A stretch of DNA of 64,000 nt from Turritopsis dohrnii. Lineage: Eukaryota > Cnidaria > Hydrozoa > Anthoathecata > Oceaniidae. The stretch spans positions 1 through 64,000 of the forward strand of contig BQMF02000613.1 of NCBI GenBank assembly GCA_027922465.2. The letters run 5' to 3'. Under the pieces are notes generated by a model. The model saw nothing but the letters and a program-made list of their open reading frames with translations. It searched no databases and was not told the DNA's origin. Positions 1 to 11,554 of this stretch are shown here, one piece after another. The translations under genes and the position numbers were made by a program. Positions within the stretch are counted from its first letter, which is position 1; every line of letters starts with the position of its first letter.

Positions 1-207
1 TGATTTACAATGACAGAAGAAAGAAGAAATACATATGAGATGGCACTCTATTAATCAGATCTATAACCCAGCATCGTCAAAAAATCACTGTGATGGAGAG
101 CATTCTTAGTGAAATTGTGTGTAGATTTCTATAGAACTGTTTTCTTTCGCAGATGTTTTTTAATAAATGTGTCGACTGGGAAAATATGTTTTAAAAACAT
201 TAATTGA

Positions 208-2197
208 CTAGCCGCCAAGGCGGCGTCGCTCGCCACCCATGTTCAGTATGCGTTCTGTCGCAGAATTTCACTTGTGTAAAAGTTTTTTACAGGCATTAAT
301 TTGTTATTACATTCAGAAGATTAAAAACAGAAACAAATAGCAATATGGCTCAGAATTTATATTTATACGCAGAAGTAACTTTAATGTAAAAAAAAAATAG
401 CAATATATATATAACACAGAACTGTTTACCCAGACATACAAAACCAAACATTACAAAATGTTAATTCAAAACAAATTGATACCTTCCAACTTTTTCTTTC
501 ATTCCAAAGTTACTTCTGGACTGGAATCACTGGAATTAATGAATTTTGAAATTATATATAGTCTGTTCTTCCCAAAACCATCAACATCATGATTAAAACC
601 ATGAGTTTCATTTCTTTATGTTTTTTATTATTGCCTAAAAGAATAATATTTCAATTGTAAATACCGAAAATAAAAAAAAAGCAAAAAGAAACAAAAAACT
701 AAAAGGAAATTCAAGTGCGCATTTATCCTAAAAACAATAACTAAAAACACAAATTTACCCAGAAGATAAAAAGTAACAAATAAAAACATAATGCCAAACT
801 TATACACCCAGGCATAGTACGTAAACAATCATATACCATAACACAAAATAATGCATAAATTTGATAAAATGTAGACTGAAAAAAAATCCATCCAATAATC
901 CTTCTTTTTTGTAAGACATAATTCATAATTTAACCATGTGCTTCATTTCTTTAATGGTTATATACACTTTTTCTTTTCTGACCTAATAAAAGAGAAAATA
1001 TTTCAGTTGAAGAACAGCTAAAATAATCACATTCATTGTAACCATATTGAAGCAAACAAAAACAAAAGACATAAAGTTGGCTGGAAGACAGGCAGATAGA
1101 CAAAGTACCAAGCATCTTAAATTGTACAGGAAAATCTAATAAAAGGCAGACATGGTTGACGTTCCCCCCATTTCCACAGCCATGAGAACCATTTTTAATT
1201 GATTTGTAAATAAATAAATTACAGCGCGCGTTACCAAAACAAATTTCGTTCGTTCCGCGTTCCTTTTCATCCAGCATCCAGTTTTCATCCAGCGAAGATA
1301 CATACTAAATGATAGAATTATTTTGACTCATATATCTTTTCAAAACTCAATTAATTAATCTTTCAAAACTAAATTAAAATGAAAACCATTCGTTACTGTG
1401 TAAAGGAACATCATTTTTTTTCTGGATTTCTTCACTGCACTTTCTTCTGTATAGCCATAACTAAAACGTAAACAAACATTTAAATACATACATAACTTAC
1501 CTGTTCTTTTTTTTTTTAATCTAAAATAGAATAATAGCAGTAAAAGTTAAGCAATAAACGTTTTATAATAATACCTTCACGTACAGACCTGTTGTTCGTT
1601 CGTCAAACGATTAATGAAAATTGATTTTTTCTGCATTTCTTCACTGCACTTTCTTCTATATAGCCACATCTAATAACTAAAACAAAGTAAACGAAAACTA
1701 AAACAAAGTAAAACGTTGAAACATGTGCTGGATGTATACTCGTTATTTGTTGTTCGTTTTCGTTTTCCACATAAAAAACATTTCAGTATGATTTTACATA
1801 ATACATACATAAATAATACGTCAATACATTTACTTACGTTCTTTTATTAATCTAAAATAGAAAAACAACAAAAGAAAAGCAAAAAGTTAAACAATAAACG
1901 TTTTATAATAATACCTTCGTACAGACCTGTTCGTTCGTCAAACGATTAATGAAAATGGATTTCTTATCAACGAACATTGTCGCTATAGTTTTTCCGATTT
2001 CGGCAACCAATGAAAACGGCGAAAAGACGATCACGTGTCAAAACAAATGATCGTTGGATTGCAGTGGAAGAGTTTCTTCACTGGCCGGACTGGCGCTATA
2101 TGACCACGATTAAGAAGATTTTGACCATTAAAAAAACAAAAACAAAACACTCTCTAAGTTAAATGTGTTACACACATTGCGAATTAGTATAAGTAGA
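208..2197 (-). mobile_element. Non-autonomous Helitron
   Basis: Read on the minus strand this starts at 2197 with TCTACTTATACTAATTCGC and ends at 208 with a GC-rich hairpin (GGCGAGCGACGCCGCC type) followed by GGCGGCTAG and then T. A 5' TC and a 3' hairpin plus CTAG inserted next to T are Helitron hallmarks. About 300 bp of its 5' end resembles the 5' end of the coding Helitron that ends at 18341, so it is probably a deletion derivative mobilised by that kind of element. No long ORF inside looks real; the interior is AT-rich and shares blocks with the copies at 25832-28405 and 32180-34534. The 3' boundary is clear; pairing these two ends as one element is inference. Confidence 0.6.
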
Positions 2198-3856
2198 TAG
2201 TATCCCGTGTAAAAACTTTTTACTGTTGCATTTCTCAAAACGACGCATCGCTCACACCCGTGTCGAACATTTATAGAAATAAAAAGTTATCATAATCGGC
2301 GCTGTGCATACCACTTCTAACTTAGGGAGTGAAATATTTAACTTTTTTTAAACGGTTGTTCCTACATATTTGACGTAAGGCTACGCAGAGGCGGCACTAT
2401 TTTTTAATCTAACGTCATTATTAAAATGTCGTAAGATTTCAGTTCATCGTGAAAAGAGAAAGAGGTGATTACGAAACATAAAATGTAGATTTTGACACAG
2501 ACACAAAAAAAACCTCATGTCACGATGGATGAAGTGGCTGCTGTATTTGTTGGTTAAGATGGCGCATAGCAAAGGGCAATAGGTGGGAATTTTGTTCTTA
2601 CAGTCTTTAATGATAATGGGTGGTAAACAAAGCTGCCTTGGCGTGTAGTGAAAAATAAAAACGCCAAAGGAAATATGAATGATAAACGGAATTATACCTG
2701 CTAACGTTGCTTCTTTACTCCAATAAGATTCGATAGCATTCGTTATTTCATTAGTCAGTTCTTTACCAAACACCCTTCATATTACAATGTCGAATTTATA
2801 TATTCTTTCATAATTAATTTTACCTAAAAAAGAAGATTTCTATTAATAATAAACCTATCATAAAAACATATTTAGCTACATATACGCACAAACAAAAGCA
2901 AACTAAAAGAACGAACGCAAACTTGAAGCAAACATATGAGTAGGAACAGGGAATATTTATTAAAAGATCATGAGTTTAGCTTCAGCCTACCAAACAGTCA
3001 AAAAAGAAAAGATATGTTATGAAGAAGAATAAAAACGCCATGTAAATGATATGCGGAATTATACCTGCTAATGTTGCTTCTTTATCCACTAAGATTCGAT
3101 ACCATTCGTTATTTTAATAGTCTGTTCTTTACCAAAACACTCAAGCATTTAGACTTGTTAAACTCTTTCGTAATTATTTTAAACTATATATATAAAAAAA
3201 GAAGATTTCCATGAGCAATGAAAACCATATCATAATAAACAAAATGCTACACATACACACAAACAAAAAAGGAAAGCAAAATAAAACAAAACACAAACTT
3301 GATTTCTTATCCATATCGGAAAGCAAACATAGAAAAAGTTATTAAATTATCATGAGTATAGTTCCAGCCTACCAAACAGTCAAAAATGAATTATGGAAAA
3401 AGACGAAAACAGTCTCAAAACTTTGATTTTTGATTCAGTTCTTCCGTGAATTTACTTACACTTGTTAATTCAATCTTTACGATACGATCTTTCTCCGAAA
3501 ACGACTAAAACAATAAAATTAAAGATCTTCGTTTTAAAAAAAAACTATCTTCGTGTTCGTGAAGTTTTTTGTTTTTGTTTTTACTGCTACAAAATGATCG
3601 TTAACCAATTTCGAACGAAAAACATTGCATTGCTTGCGCTTCTCCATTGACGTTTTTCGGCAGATTTTCAGTGCGAAACCAAAAATAACAAAACGGAGGA
3701 GCATATACTAATCGTGGATGTGCACACAGTACACTCAGTTACTCACTTTCTAAAGATGCCGTATTGAATTTTCCATAGAAACATTTCGTCCCCAGTCTTT
3801 TTTCACACTTACCAAGTTAAATGTGTTACACACTATTGCGGATTATTATAAGTAGA
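2198..3856 (-). mobile_element. Non-autonomous Helitron, tandem with the previous copy
   Basis: The 5' end at 3856 reads TCTACTTATAATAATCCGC on the minus strand. The 3' end, with GTAAAAAGTTTTTACACGGG then ATACTA, directly abuts the 5' TC of the copy at 2197. The same unit occurs on the other strand at 35389-37013. On the plus strand near 2520-2600 a short stretch resembles the N-terminal part of the Helitron Rep protein (DEVAAVFVG motif, also coded near 10210-10260) but is broken by stops, so it is a relic of a coding Helitron carried inside the derivative. No intact gene. Confidence 0.6.
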
Positions 3857-4157
3857 TAGAGTGACAGACAGAACTAAACACAGATCTTAGTTCAGTAAAT
3901 TGATATTGTGAAAGCTAGAATGCTAGGCTACTGTGATGAAAGAGATAAGCAAAAGAAATAACAAATAACTTTATTCTATATAACTAATATAACTAACATC
4001 AGAATATAACTAATTATAACATATCATCTAAACATCGTTATGAAACTACCATACAATTGCTATATCATAGTGTCATTGTGTATTGAATAAGATATTGTTA
4101 TTGTAAAACAAAGAAACTTTTCAGAAGACTTTAGCTCAAAGTATGGTAGTTTCATAC
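3857..4157. other. AT-rich spacer, no gene seen
   Basis: No supported coding sequence. A minus-strand AATAAA near 3970 could be a polyadenylation signal for the small-exon gene at 4598-6402 or for the Helitron coding unit further right; this is a guess. Confidence 0.3.
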
Positions 4158-4282
4158 CACCATCAGTTTTCAATTCATTTTAGTGAGTTTAATGTTGCCA
4201 TGAAAGCCTTAGCCTAAGGCTCAACCAAATGGTTACCGCAAAGAACTGCGTACTCACTTAAATGAATTGAAAACTGATGGTG
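4158..4282. repeat. 31-bp inverted repeat with 63-nt loop
   Basis: Arms 4158-4188 and 4252-4282 begin CACCATCAGTTTTCAATTCA and pair with one mismatch. They may be the ends of a very small fold-back element or part of a structured 3' region. No coding potential is evident in the loop. Confidence 0.7.
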
Positions 4283-4339
4283 CAAAATTATTATAGATAC
4301 TGTAGTGTCTGTTTTCAGACACTACACTATCAGACACTA

Positions 4340-4509
4340 TATTTTTTGGTGGTACTGCTTGCTGATTTTTTTTTTGTTATTTTTTTTATTTTTTGTCCAT
4401 CTAAAACTATGATGGTCCCGACCCCCAAGTCTCCTCCATACCCGGAATGCCGCCTGAGACCGGGGGCCGGGATGAATCCGCCGGTAGCTTAGGAAGTCTT
4501 GGTAGGAAT
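4340..4509 (-). other. Possible last exon of the small-exon gene, GC-rich
   Basis: A plausible acceptor (TTGTAG) ends at 4510. From 4509 downward the minus strand is open for roughly 57 codons in the frame expected from the upstream phase-1 exons. The segment at about 4410-4500 is much more GC-rich than its surroundings. The predicted protein is basic and unlike the acidic exons upstream, so this exon may be wrong or belong to something else. Another frame, rich in Pro, Gly and Ser, is also open for about 30 codons. Confidence 0.25.
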
Positions 4510-4597
4510 CTACAATATATTGTTGATATAATTTTTATTAGTAAAGAAACAAAAGGTTAATACTCAAATTGATAAATTCATATTGATAGAAACTTAC

Positions 4598-6402
4598 GTT
4601 CTTTTGTAGCAACCAAGACACCATCTAAAAAATGCAAAATTTAATTAAGACACAATAACTTTGTAATAACCTTGTCAACCTTGTAATTGTAAGATATATT
4701 ACCATTACTTTCAGTTGCAGATGATGATGATGATGCAGCTAAATGAAAATGAAATAAGTTGATTGTGAAAGTGAAAACATGTGGTGCTAATAATGAAATG
4801 AAAAATTAATTTGTAAACCCGTGACATTAGCTGTTGGCAAAGCTTCATCTAAATAAAACAATGTTTAAAAAGTAACTGTTACTCAAAAACATTATACACT
4901 GAAATCTTACTGGACTCAATACATTTGAATATCATAATGGGTGCTTTAGTAAACCTGCTAGGTATAGTATAGGAAATAATGTCAATAAAAATCCTTACTA
5001 TTTCCGTTTTTTTCTATATTATCAGTATCTAATGAAGGAAAGAATAATTTTATAATGGCAGCATACAGTAACATCATAGAGAAAGAATTGTATATAAGGA
5101 TATTGTAAAAGTTAAAAAGAAGACATTAATTGACTCTTACTATTAGCGGTTGAAGAAGCATCATCTATATATTAATAGCCGATTCTCTGTTTGTCTGTTT
5201 GTTTGTCTGTCACGCAAAATGGTAGATTGAGTTGTGAGCGAAATTATTTCTTTTTTTGTGTGCGACGTGAGTTCGAAGCAAATACATTGCAACCCCAATC
5301 GAACGTGACTTTTTTTGGCTGATGAACTAATAGGAATAACGTTTTGTTTTTATCATTATTGTTAGTTTTATATTCCACACGTTGACTTGGCTTTGAAAAC
5401 AGTACATCAACTAAATACAAAGAAACTAAGTGATTAAACATTTTGGACAAAAAGCAGCAGTGGCAGAACGTGGCAGCATGTGCGATTTGCCACTATCTCT
5501 TGCCTGACTGTCTGAGACGGGTGAACTTTTTTTTTGAGCAATCAAAATGTTTAAAAACCGATAGGTAAAAAAAGAGTATTATATCAAAACAAAATGTGTT
5601 TTTTTTTTCACAAATTTTCTTTTAACAAATTAATTTCTTCTTTTAATTGTTAAGCGTTCTGATCGAACGTTTTTTATTCTATTTATTCATTTAGCACGTG
5701 CCTTTTTTCTCTCCTCCGTCGTGATGTTTTTAAGAAGAGAAACTATTTCCCCCTTACGTTTGATAGCACCCATGTTAGAGTGCGTAACTTTTTTAAAACA
5801 AAAGCTAACAAAAAGTTGAAGTTTTCTCTCTCTACATTTTGAGTGTATTGTTACACTGATAAAAGATTGGTTTTATCAGAGGTTGTGACTTTGAATATGC
5901 TTCTGGTTGAACACAAGTTGTACGAGCCGTTTATAAGGAAATTTGACGTTTATTGATACAGTGATACAGAGCATGTGAACATCGGCGGCGAGCGACGCCG
6001 CCTTAGCGGCTAGTCTAAATAAAAAAAGGTTTTAAAAGTTATTGTCATAAACTTGAAGATGAAAGATAAAGAGAAATGAATTGAAAACACTGAAAACAAA
6101 AATAATTTCAATAAAAATCCAAACTCTTTTCCAAATTTTCTATGTCATCCGTATCTATTGAAGGAAAAAGTGATGTAATAATGGTAGCATACAGAAAAGT
6201 CTAAAACATCATAAGAGTATGAGAATGAATGCTATGTAGAAAGTTATCTCAAACAAACAATTTTACCTCCTTCTAATAATCTATTTTCTGTTCCTGAAAT
6301 GAAATCAATAGGCTTTCAGTATTTTAATTACTTTAATAGAAAGTTAAAAAAAGTTAATATTTTACCCTGGGACAATTCCATGGGGCCTTCAAAATCTGCC
6401 AT
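4598..6402 (-). CDS. Probable gene made of tiny in-phase exons (unknown function)
   Basis: I do not recognise this protein. The start is ATG at 6402-6400 in a good context (ACCATGG). Predicted coding exons, in order: 6366-6402 (37 nt), 6267-6293 (27), 6125-6154 (30), 5141-5163 plus base 6014 (24, split by a Helitron), 4999-5028 (30), 4819-4848 (30), 4709-4738 (30), 4598-4624 (27). Every internal exon is a multiple of three, starts with the last two bases of a codon and ends with the first base of the next (phase 1), so any can be skipped without a frameshift. Each is preceded by a (T)AG acceptor and followed by GT (often GTAAG). The product is small and acidic, rich in Ser, Ala, Thr, Asn and Glu, with no signal peptide. 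Exons at 6125-6154 and 4999-5028 look duplicated (both encode T-D-D/N-I-E). It lies just downstream of the Helitron helicase on the same strand, so it could be a host gene or Helitron cargo. Splicing is inferred from motifs only. Confidence 0.5.
5164..6013 (+). mobile_element. 850-bp non-autonomous Helitron inside the small-exon gene
   Basis: It starts TCTATATATTAATAGCCG at 5164 after an A and ends at 6013 with a strong hairpin (GGCGGCGAGCGACGCCGCC) followed by TTAGCGGCTAG, then T. That is the textbook A|TC...CTAG|T Helitron insertion. It has no supported ORF. Removing it joins GAAGCATCA to TCTAAATAAA and restores a small exon plus acceptor of the surrounding minus-strand gene. The hairpin-CTAG end is the same type as at 208. 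Confidence 0.8.
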
Positions 6403-6810
6403 GGTAATTAATTATATTTATATCACTAAATGAAGAAAAAACAAAAGTTACAATCATGGAGAGATAATATGGAGCATGCCCTGACTTTTGGTTCATGAAC
6501 TGTTCACAAAGTTTCCTTCAGGAACAATTCATGGTAACGGAGTACACGGCGAGAACGTAAGTCAATGGGAATTGTACTCCACCTAAAAAAACAACATAAC
6601 ATACAGACTGTTCATTAGGTACAAAGTTGCCAAACAACAACGATTTCAACAGTGGCCACACCAAATGTTTACGATACACTTATAATAAGCCACAACATCA
6701 AACAGTGGCTGACGTACAGAAGAAGCCACAAAAAAATCAACTGTAGCCTCTACTGTAGGTATTTATGCTATTTTGTTATATAACCGAATAGGCCACGACA
6801 ATCACAACAT
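6403..6810. other. Spacer between small-exon gene and Helitron helicase
   Basis: AT-rich with no supported coding sequence. It could hold the promoter of the minus-strand gene starting at 6402 and the 3' untranslated part of the Helitron transcript. I could not locate the 3' CTAG terminus of the coding Helitron here. Confidence 0.3.
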
Positions 6811-9800
6811 TCACAGCAACACCTGTGGAAAGACAACATTTTGAGTATACATCTTTCCATTAATATAACCTTGCTTACCCGTACTGGCAACTTTGATTTT
6901 AACATTACCAAATGCTTTTGCCCTTGAACAGGCAACATACAACTGTCCATGTGAAAAACACGGTTTCTGCAAAAACAAACCAATTTCATCAAATGTTTGA
7001 CCTTGGCTTTTGTTAATAGTAAAAGAGTACGCCAACCGAATAGGAAGTTGTCTGCGCTTCAATACAAATGGCATACCTGTGTCGGATGGTGACAATTGTA
7101 CTCTAGGTATAAAAATCAGTTCCCCAACTGCTGACCCTGTCAAAACTTCAGCCTTAATAAAGTTATGCGACAATTCACGAACAATCAAGCGGGTGCCATT
7201 ACAGAGACCTTTCCTGATGTTCAGATTCCTCAAAAGCATAATAATAGCCCCAACTTTAAGTTTCAAACAATGTGGAGGCATACCGGATGGTGTAATACTA
7301 TTCAGAAAATCAACCGGATAGTTTTGCTGCTCTTCTTCATCGTCACACGCCACTTCATCAGCACTGTAATAACAAACTGCATCTCCAGGTAGTCTGTCTA
7401 ACACCTCATTATTAATGATCAACGATTGCTCATTTGTCGGTGTCAGAATGGCTGTGGTAGCATATTCGTGAGGCTCCAGTCCATCGTACATAACAGATAT
7501 AATCGAAGTATCTTTAGGAACAACACAACAATCAGGAATTTCGATGGAACCTTTAGCAGGTTCGTTTTGTTTGGTTGGAAGTTCACCATTACCAAGTTGT
7601 AACAGCCAAGTACAAAATTCTTGCTCTTTCGGTCTGGCTCTCATATTTTCAGTGAGAGAGTATTTTTCCACTGATGCCCATAACACAGAACTGGTCAAGC
7701 AAACTTCAATAACATCGGTTGGCTTTGCCTTTTTCACAACCGGCAAACACTGACGAAAATCTCCACCCCATAAAAGAACCTTGCCACCAAAAAGTGCATC
7801 ACTTCCACAAATATCCTTGAGTAATCTGTCTACAGCATGGAAAATGTGCGTAGAAACCATAGTCGCTTCATCGATCAGAAACAGGTCGACACTTCGAAGG
7901 TATTCTGCATGTTTCGATGCTGGTGTTATATTACATACACTGTTTTCTAAAACAGGAACAGGCAAACGAAATAATGAATACAATGTACAACCTCCAGACA
8001 GTAAGGTGGCTGCAATACCTGTATATGCAGCAGTAGCAACTTTCCAACCTCTGGCTCTGCATGCTGCAATAACATAATTGTATGTAAAAGTCTTACCTGT
8101 GCCAGCCGGTCAGTCTAGGTAAAACAATGTTTCAAGTTGTGCTAAACCATTACGCACATTTGAAACTGCACACAAAATGGCATCTGCCACAACTAACTGC
8201 TGTTCGTTAAGCAAAGGCCTTACCTGTTCCGCCCTGTCGATGTAAATATTTACATCAACTTCTTCCTGAGCAACCTGTTGAACCAATTCAGGAAGATTAA
8301 ACTGTGTTAAAGTCATACCAAATTGTCTCAGGACATTATCAATGTAACCCAAATCCCTTTGCTCAGCTTGAGCAACAGCCAATGTTCGAAGGTAGTCTTC
8401 ACACAGATTCCCCTTGAATGTATTCCACAATTCAAGAGGATTAGAGGGCTCACAGTGAGTCAAAATAGTAACAAACAGTTGTCTAAGCTGTTGGGGCATT
8501 TGAAACGTTGAAGCCTCTTCCAATGTATTGTGCCATTCTGCATCATCTTGTAGAAGACGTCTGGCAATACATGCTTCTCGGAATGTGTCGTGAACAACTC
8601 CATTGAAAGTACGCAAATCCTCGAAAGACGTAGCACCTGCAACATGTAGCAGCAAAACTCGAAGGAAAAAACGTTCTCCTTCTGACGGTCGAGCATTATA
8701 TAACCGAGCGACTATAGGCTTAAATGTTCTTTTTCGTTTTTTCCATTTTTTCTCCTTATCATGAAAAACATAATGATACGGAATATCTGAGTAAAGATAC
8801 CGCCGTGCATCAGGATCGTCTACATTCAGATTAAACCATGCTGTTAGGTGACTATCCTTTAATGCCCCTTCAGCAGCTGCCTCTTCTTCGCCAGCTCTAA
8901 AATAAACTTGATGACGATCAGGTAAGTGAACAGCTAATCGCTTAATAGTATGCGATTTTTCATGCATAGAAAACTCAAATATTCTCCATAATGCTTCAGG
9001 CGCACTGACATATCGAGCATCCAGAAATGTTTTTATTTCGTCATGTTCCAAACGTTCTTTAATCTCCACATTAGCACGATCATGTCCCTTGTAAACATAT
9101 TTAAAGAGATATTTCACGCTCCTGATCGTGGTACATGCTTCCAAATTTATGTGAGCATTATACTTCTTGGACAACCACGGACAGTATGGAACTACCCATT
9201 GATTATCTAAGTCCACATTTCTTACCCTCACAGTACGGCCATTGTTACGTCTGCGATAGAGTGGATACCCATTTGCATTCATTTGGGTCGTTTCACAAAA
9301 TCGCTTTGGAAAATCCTTGGTGCAGTTGCCATCATCTCCCATACAAACGGCATTAGGGTTTGCATTCCCACAGGGACCATGAATCATACATGACTTTATG
9401 ATATTATGAAGTTCTGGTTCCTGTTCAGGATCTGGTATTTCAGCAGAGATTAAGCTGTCAATGTCGTCAGCATTACGCAGTTTGTCCTCTTGTGCTAAAT
9501 GGATAAGAATATGAGCATGAGGTAAAGAACGTTTCTGAAATTCAATAACATACAAATGAGAAATGGCTTTTCCCAAAACTCCATTTTTATTTATATCCTC
9601 CAAAAGCGCTTTTAATTTCAAATTGAAAACACGTGTAATCAAGTCCGGACGATAATGTGCAGGCTCCTTATCTAGGTTTTCCGTGATCTCCTTCCATTTC
9701 GGATTGCACGTAAATGTGCAAAACAAATCCGGCTTGCCCATTTTAGTTACCATAGCCATAGCATCTTGATAATTCTGTTGCATGGCCCTAGGACCACCCT

Positions 9801-11297
9801 GAAAGGAAGAGGGAAGAATAACGGGTCTGCCTGCATGAAGGCCACGATTTTCTGCAACATTTTCAAGATAATCAATGAGCCCTTGATATTGCTCAACACG
9901 GAAATAGGCCTGGTTTTGACGAATATAATTAAGACGGTCAGATTCAACTTTGCAGTAACAATCTACAGCATATTGTTGAAGTAATCTTTTACCTTTTAAA
10001 ATGGGACTAAAAGCACCTATAAGTATAATACTGCAACATAGAAGTACGACAATGCCGGCCTGTTGTATATTCTGCTACATGAGGAATTTCGGAACTCCAA
10101 CCCAACTCTCCTCTTGGAAAAAATACAGGATATACCATTGGATCGACATTAGGCGAATGCACAGGCAAATCCTGCAATGGTCTATCTCGAGGGTAAACAA
10201 CGATGTCCCGAGCCAATGGTGGTGCACCATCTTCACCAACAAAAACAGCAGCTACTTCATCATGGTGAGGTAGATTGTATCGACGCCGGTCACCACCACT
10301 TCTCAAATGCATTCTTACCTGGAAAACAATAGTAAAGATCTGTAAATATTAGTTCAAAGATTTTTAATTATTAATTTTCGCGTTTTCCATTTACCACAGA
10401 TGGGCGACGATTTTGTTCATTTGCAAGTTGAAATTCCTCAGCTTCTACCTCACCCATGTGTTTATAAGCAGCTGCATATGGACTCTCCCTTAAAATGATG
10501 TCTTGCAAAGTTTGCATAACTTCAGGAGAACAACCTTGATTTTCTGGTCTTCCCATTCTCTCATTGAATGCATCCATACCATCATAGATATATAATGGAC
10601 CAAAGGATGGAGGAATACCCGGTGGTGGGTGCAAATTACCTGTTCGGTGACATACCTGGCCATTAATACGAAAAACTGGTGGACCACGTCCTGGCGGTAC
10701 AGCCAATTTCGTACCCAAAGAAGCAAAAGCAACCGAACTATTGAACTTTCGAATATTTTCTTGAAAGTTCTTTGATTGGTTAGAATCACCTACTAAAAGT
10801 TCTTTAAGATCATTAGGATAATAAATGTCATCTAAATGAACTTTACCTTTGTGACAACACTTAAAATTGGTCTCGCCAGCAAACATCTTGGCACCACAAA
10901 ACTGACAGACCTTGTCCATGGCACCAAGATAATGTAGCTCAGGCAATTGGTCTTGTCAAGCAGCACGATGCAAAGGGGGATTAGCATCAGCCCTCCTAGC
11001 CCTCATTCGTTGTGCATTCTCATTCTGCCTGGCTAATCTTTCACCTGGCTCTTCATCTTGACGATAATCAACTTGCCTTTGAGCATTGTTGCTTCTAAGT
11101 CTATCATTTTCTGATAATGGTTGGATGTTATTCGCCTGAAGCTGCCTGCGCCTTGCTTCAGCTACATCCTCATTTGCATGCCTACGCTGAATAACAGAGC
11201 GAATTTGTTGTTGATCAGGTGGCTGCAAAACAAACTGACCATTCCTAAAAACTGCTTGGAAGCCAGGAATAATATTAGTGCCTCTTATATTAAACAT
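6811..11297 (-). pseudogene. Helitron RepHel protein (HUH rolling-circle Rep plus Pif1-like helicase), broken
   Basis: This is the transposase of an autonomous Helitron, read from ATG 11297 to stop 6811. The N-terminal part has a CxxC zinc-binding region (about 10940-10850). The Rep domain in 9783-8110 shows the HUH motif LPHAHILIHL (about 9525) and the two-tyrosine motif KYLFKYVYKGHD (about 9100). The Pif1-like helicase follows, with Walker A PAGTGKT at about 8109-8085, DEAT, and a C-terminal SFTINKSQGQT motif. The frame stays open upstream of 9783 to about 10015 (GGPRAMQQNY block). Lesions: TGA at 10956-10958, a frameshift near 10005, and TGA at 8110-8112 replacing the first Gly of Walker A. 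A 55-bp phase-0 intron at 10340-10394 (GTAAAT...TTTACAG) probably joins two open segments. The relic at 46948 has Arg where 10956 has TGA, so that stop looks like CGA to TGA decay. Confidence 0.88.
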
Positions 11298-11462
11298 CAC
11301 AGGCACAGCACAGAAACACTAACAAAAATTGCCACCCCCAGTTAATAATGCACAGAACAAACCGGTGGGAGCGAAAACAAACCTTTCTTTCTACAAAACA
11401 CACTGACATGGCACCAAACAGATAGCTACACAACCTAGGAGAAAGCGAAAAAAACGTGCATT

Positions 11463-11514
11463 ACACGTCAAATAAAATAAATATATAATAAAATAAAATA
11501 AAAAATAAAATAAA
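11463..11514. repeat. Simple A/T-rich repeat (AAATA)n
   Basis: An irregular AAAATA/AATAA tract lies just upstream (minus sense) of the Helitron Rep start and 20 bp outside the piggyBac left end. Confidence 0.8.
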
Positions 11515-11534
11515 ACGGTACATCCATCTAAGTT

Positions 11535-11550
11535 TTAACCCTTTAAGGCC
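11535..11550. repeat. piggyBac left TTAA and TIR
   Basis: TTAA at 11535-11538 followed by CCCTTTAAGGCC; it mirrors the right end at 17714-17729. Confidence 0.93.
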
Positions 11551-11554
11551 TGGC

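Noticed and set aside
628..1277. Several 60-110 codon frames on the minus strand
   Set aside because: AT-rich Helitron interior, Phe/Leu/Ile-rich by composition, no domain or conserved start, stops in sister copies.
2444..2773. 109-codon minus-strand frame as a gene
   Set aside because: It lies in a Helitron repeated at 35389-37013. The only recognisable protein homology here (Rep fragment) is on the other strand and broken.
4277..4492. 71-codon plus-strand frame ending in Pro-rich residues
   Set aside because: Overlaps an inverted repeat and the GC-rich segment antisense to the small-exon gene; no family resemblance.
4410..4500. GC-rich block as a 5S rRNA or tRNA
   Set aside because: Some words resemble 5S (GAGACCG, CCGGG) but not in the right order or orientation, and no cloverleaf can be drawn.
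5164..6013. CRISPR-like or prokaryotic insertion
   Set aside because: No repeat-spacer array or prokaryotic gene structure anywhere in the window; repeats are explained by transposons and minisatellites.
7010..8077. Plus-strand frames within 7-8 kb
   Set aside because: Antisense shadows of the Helitron helicase.
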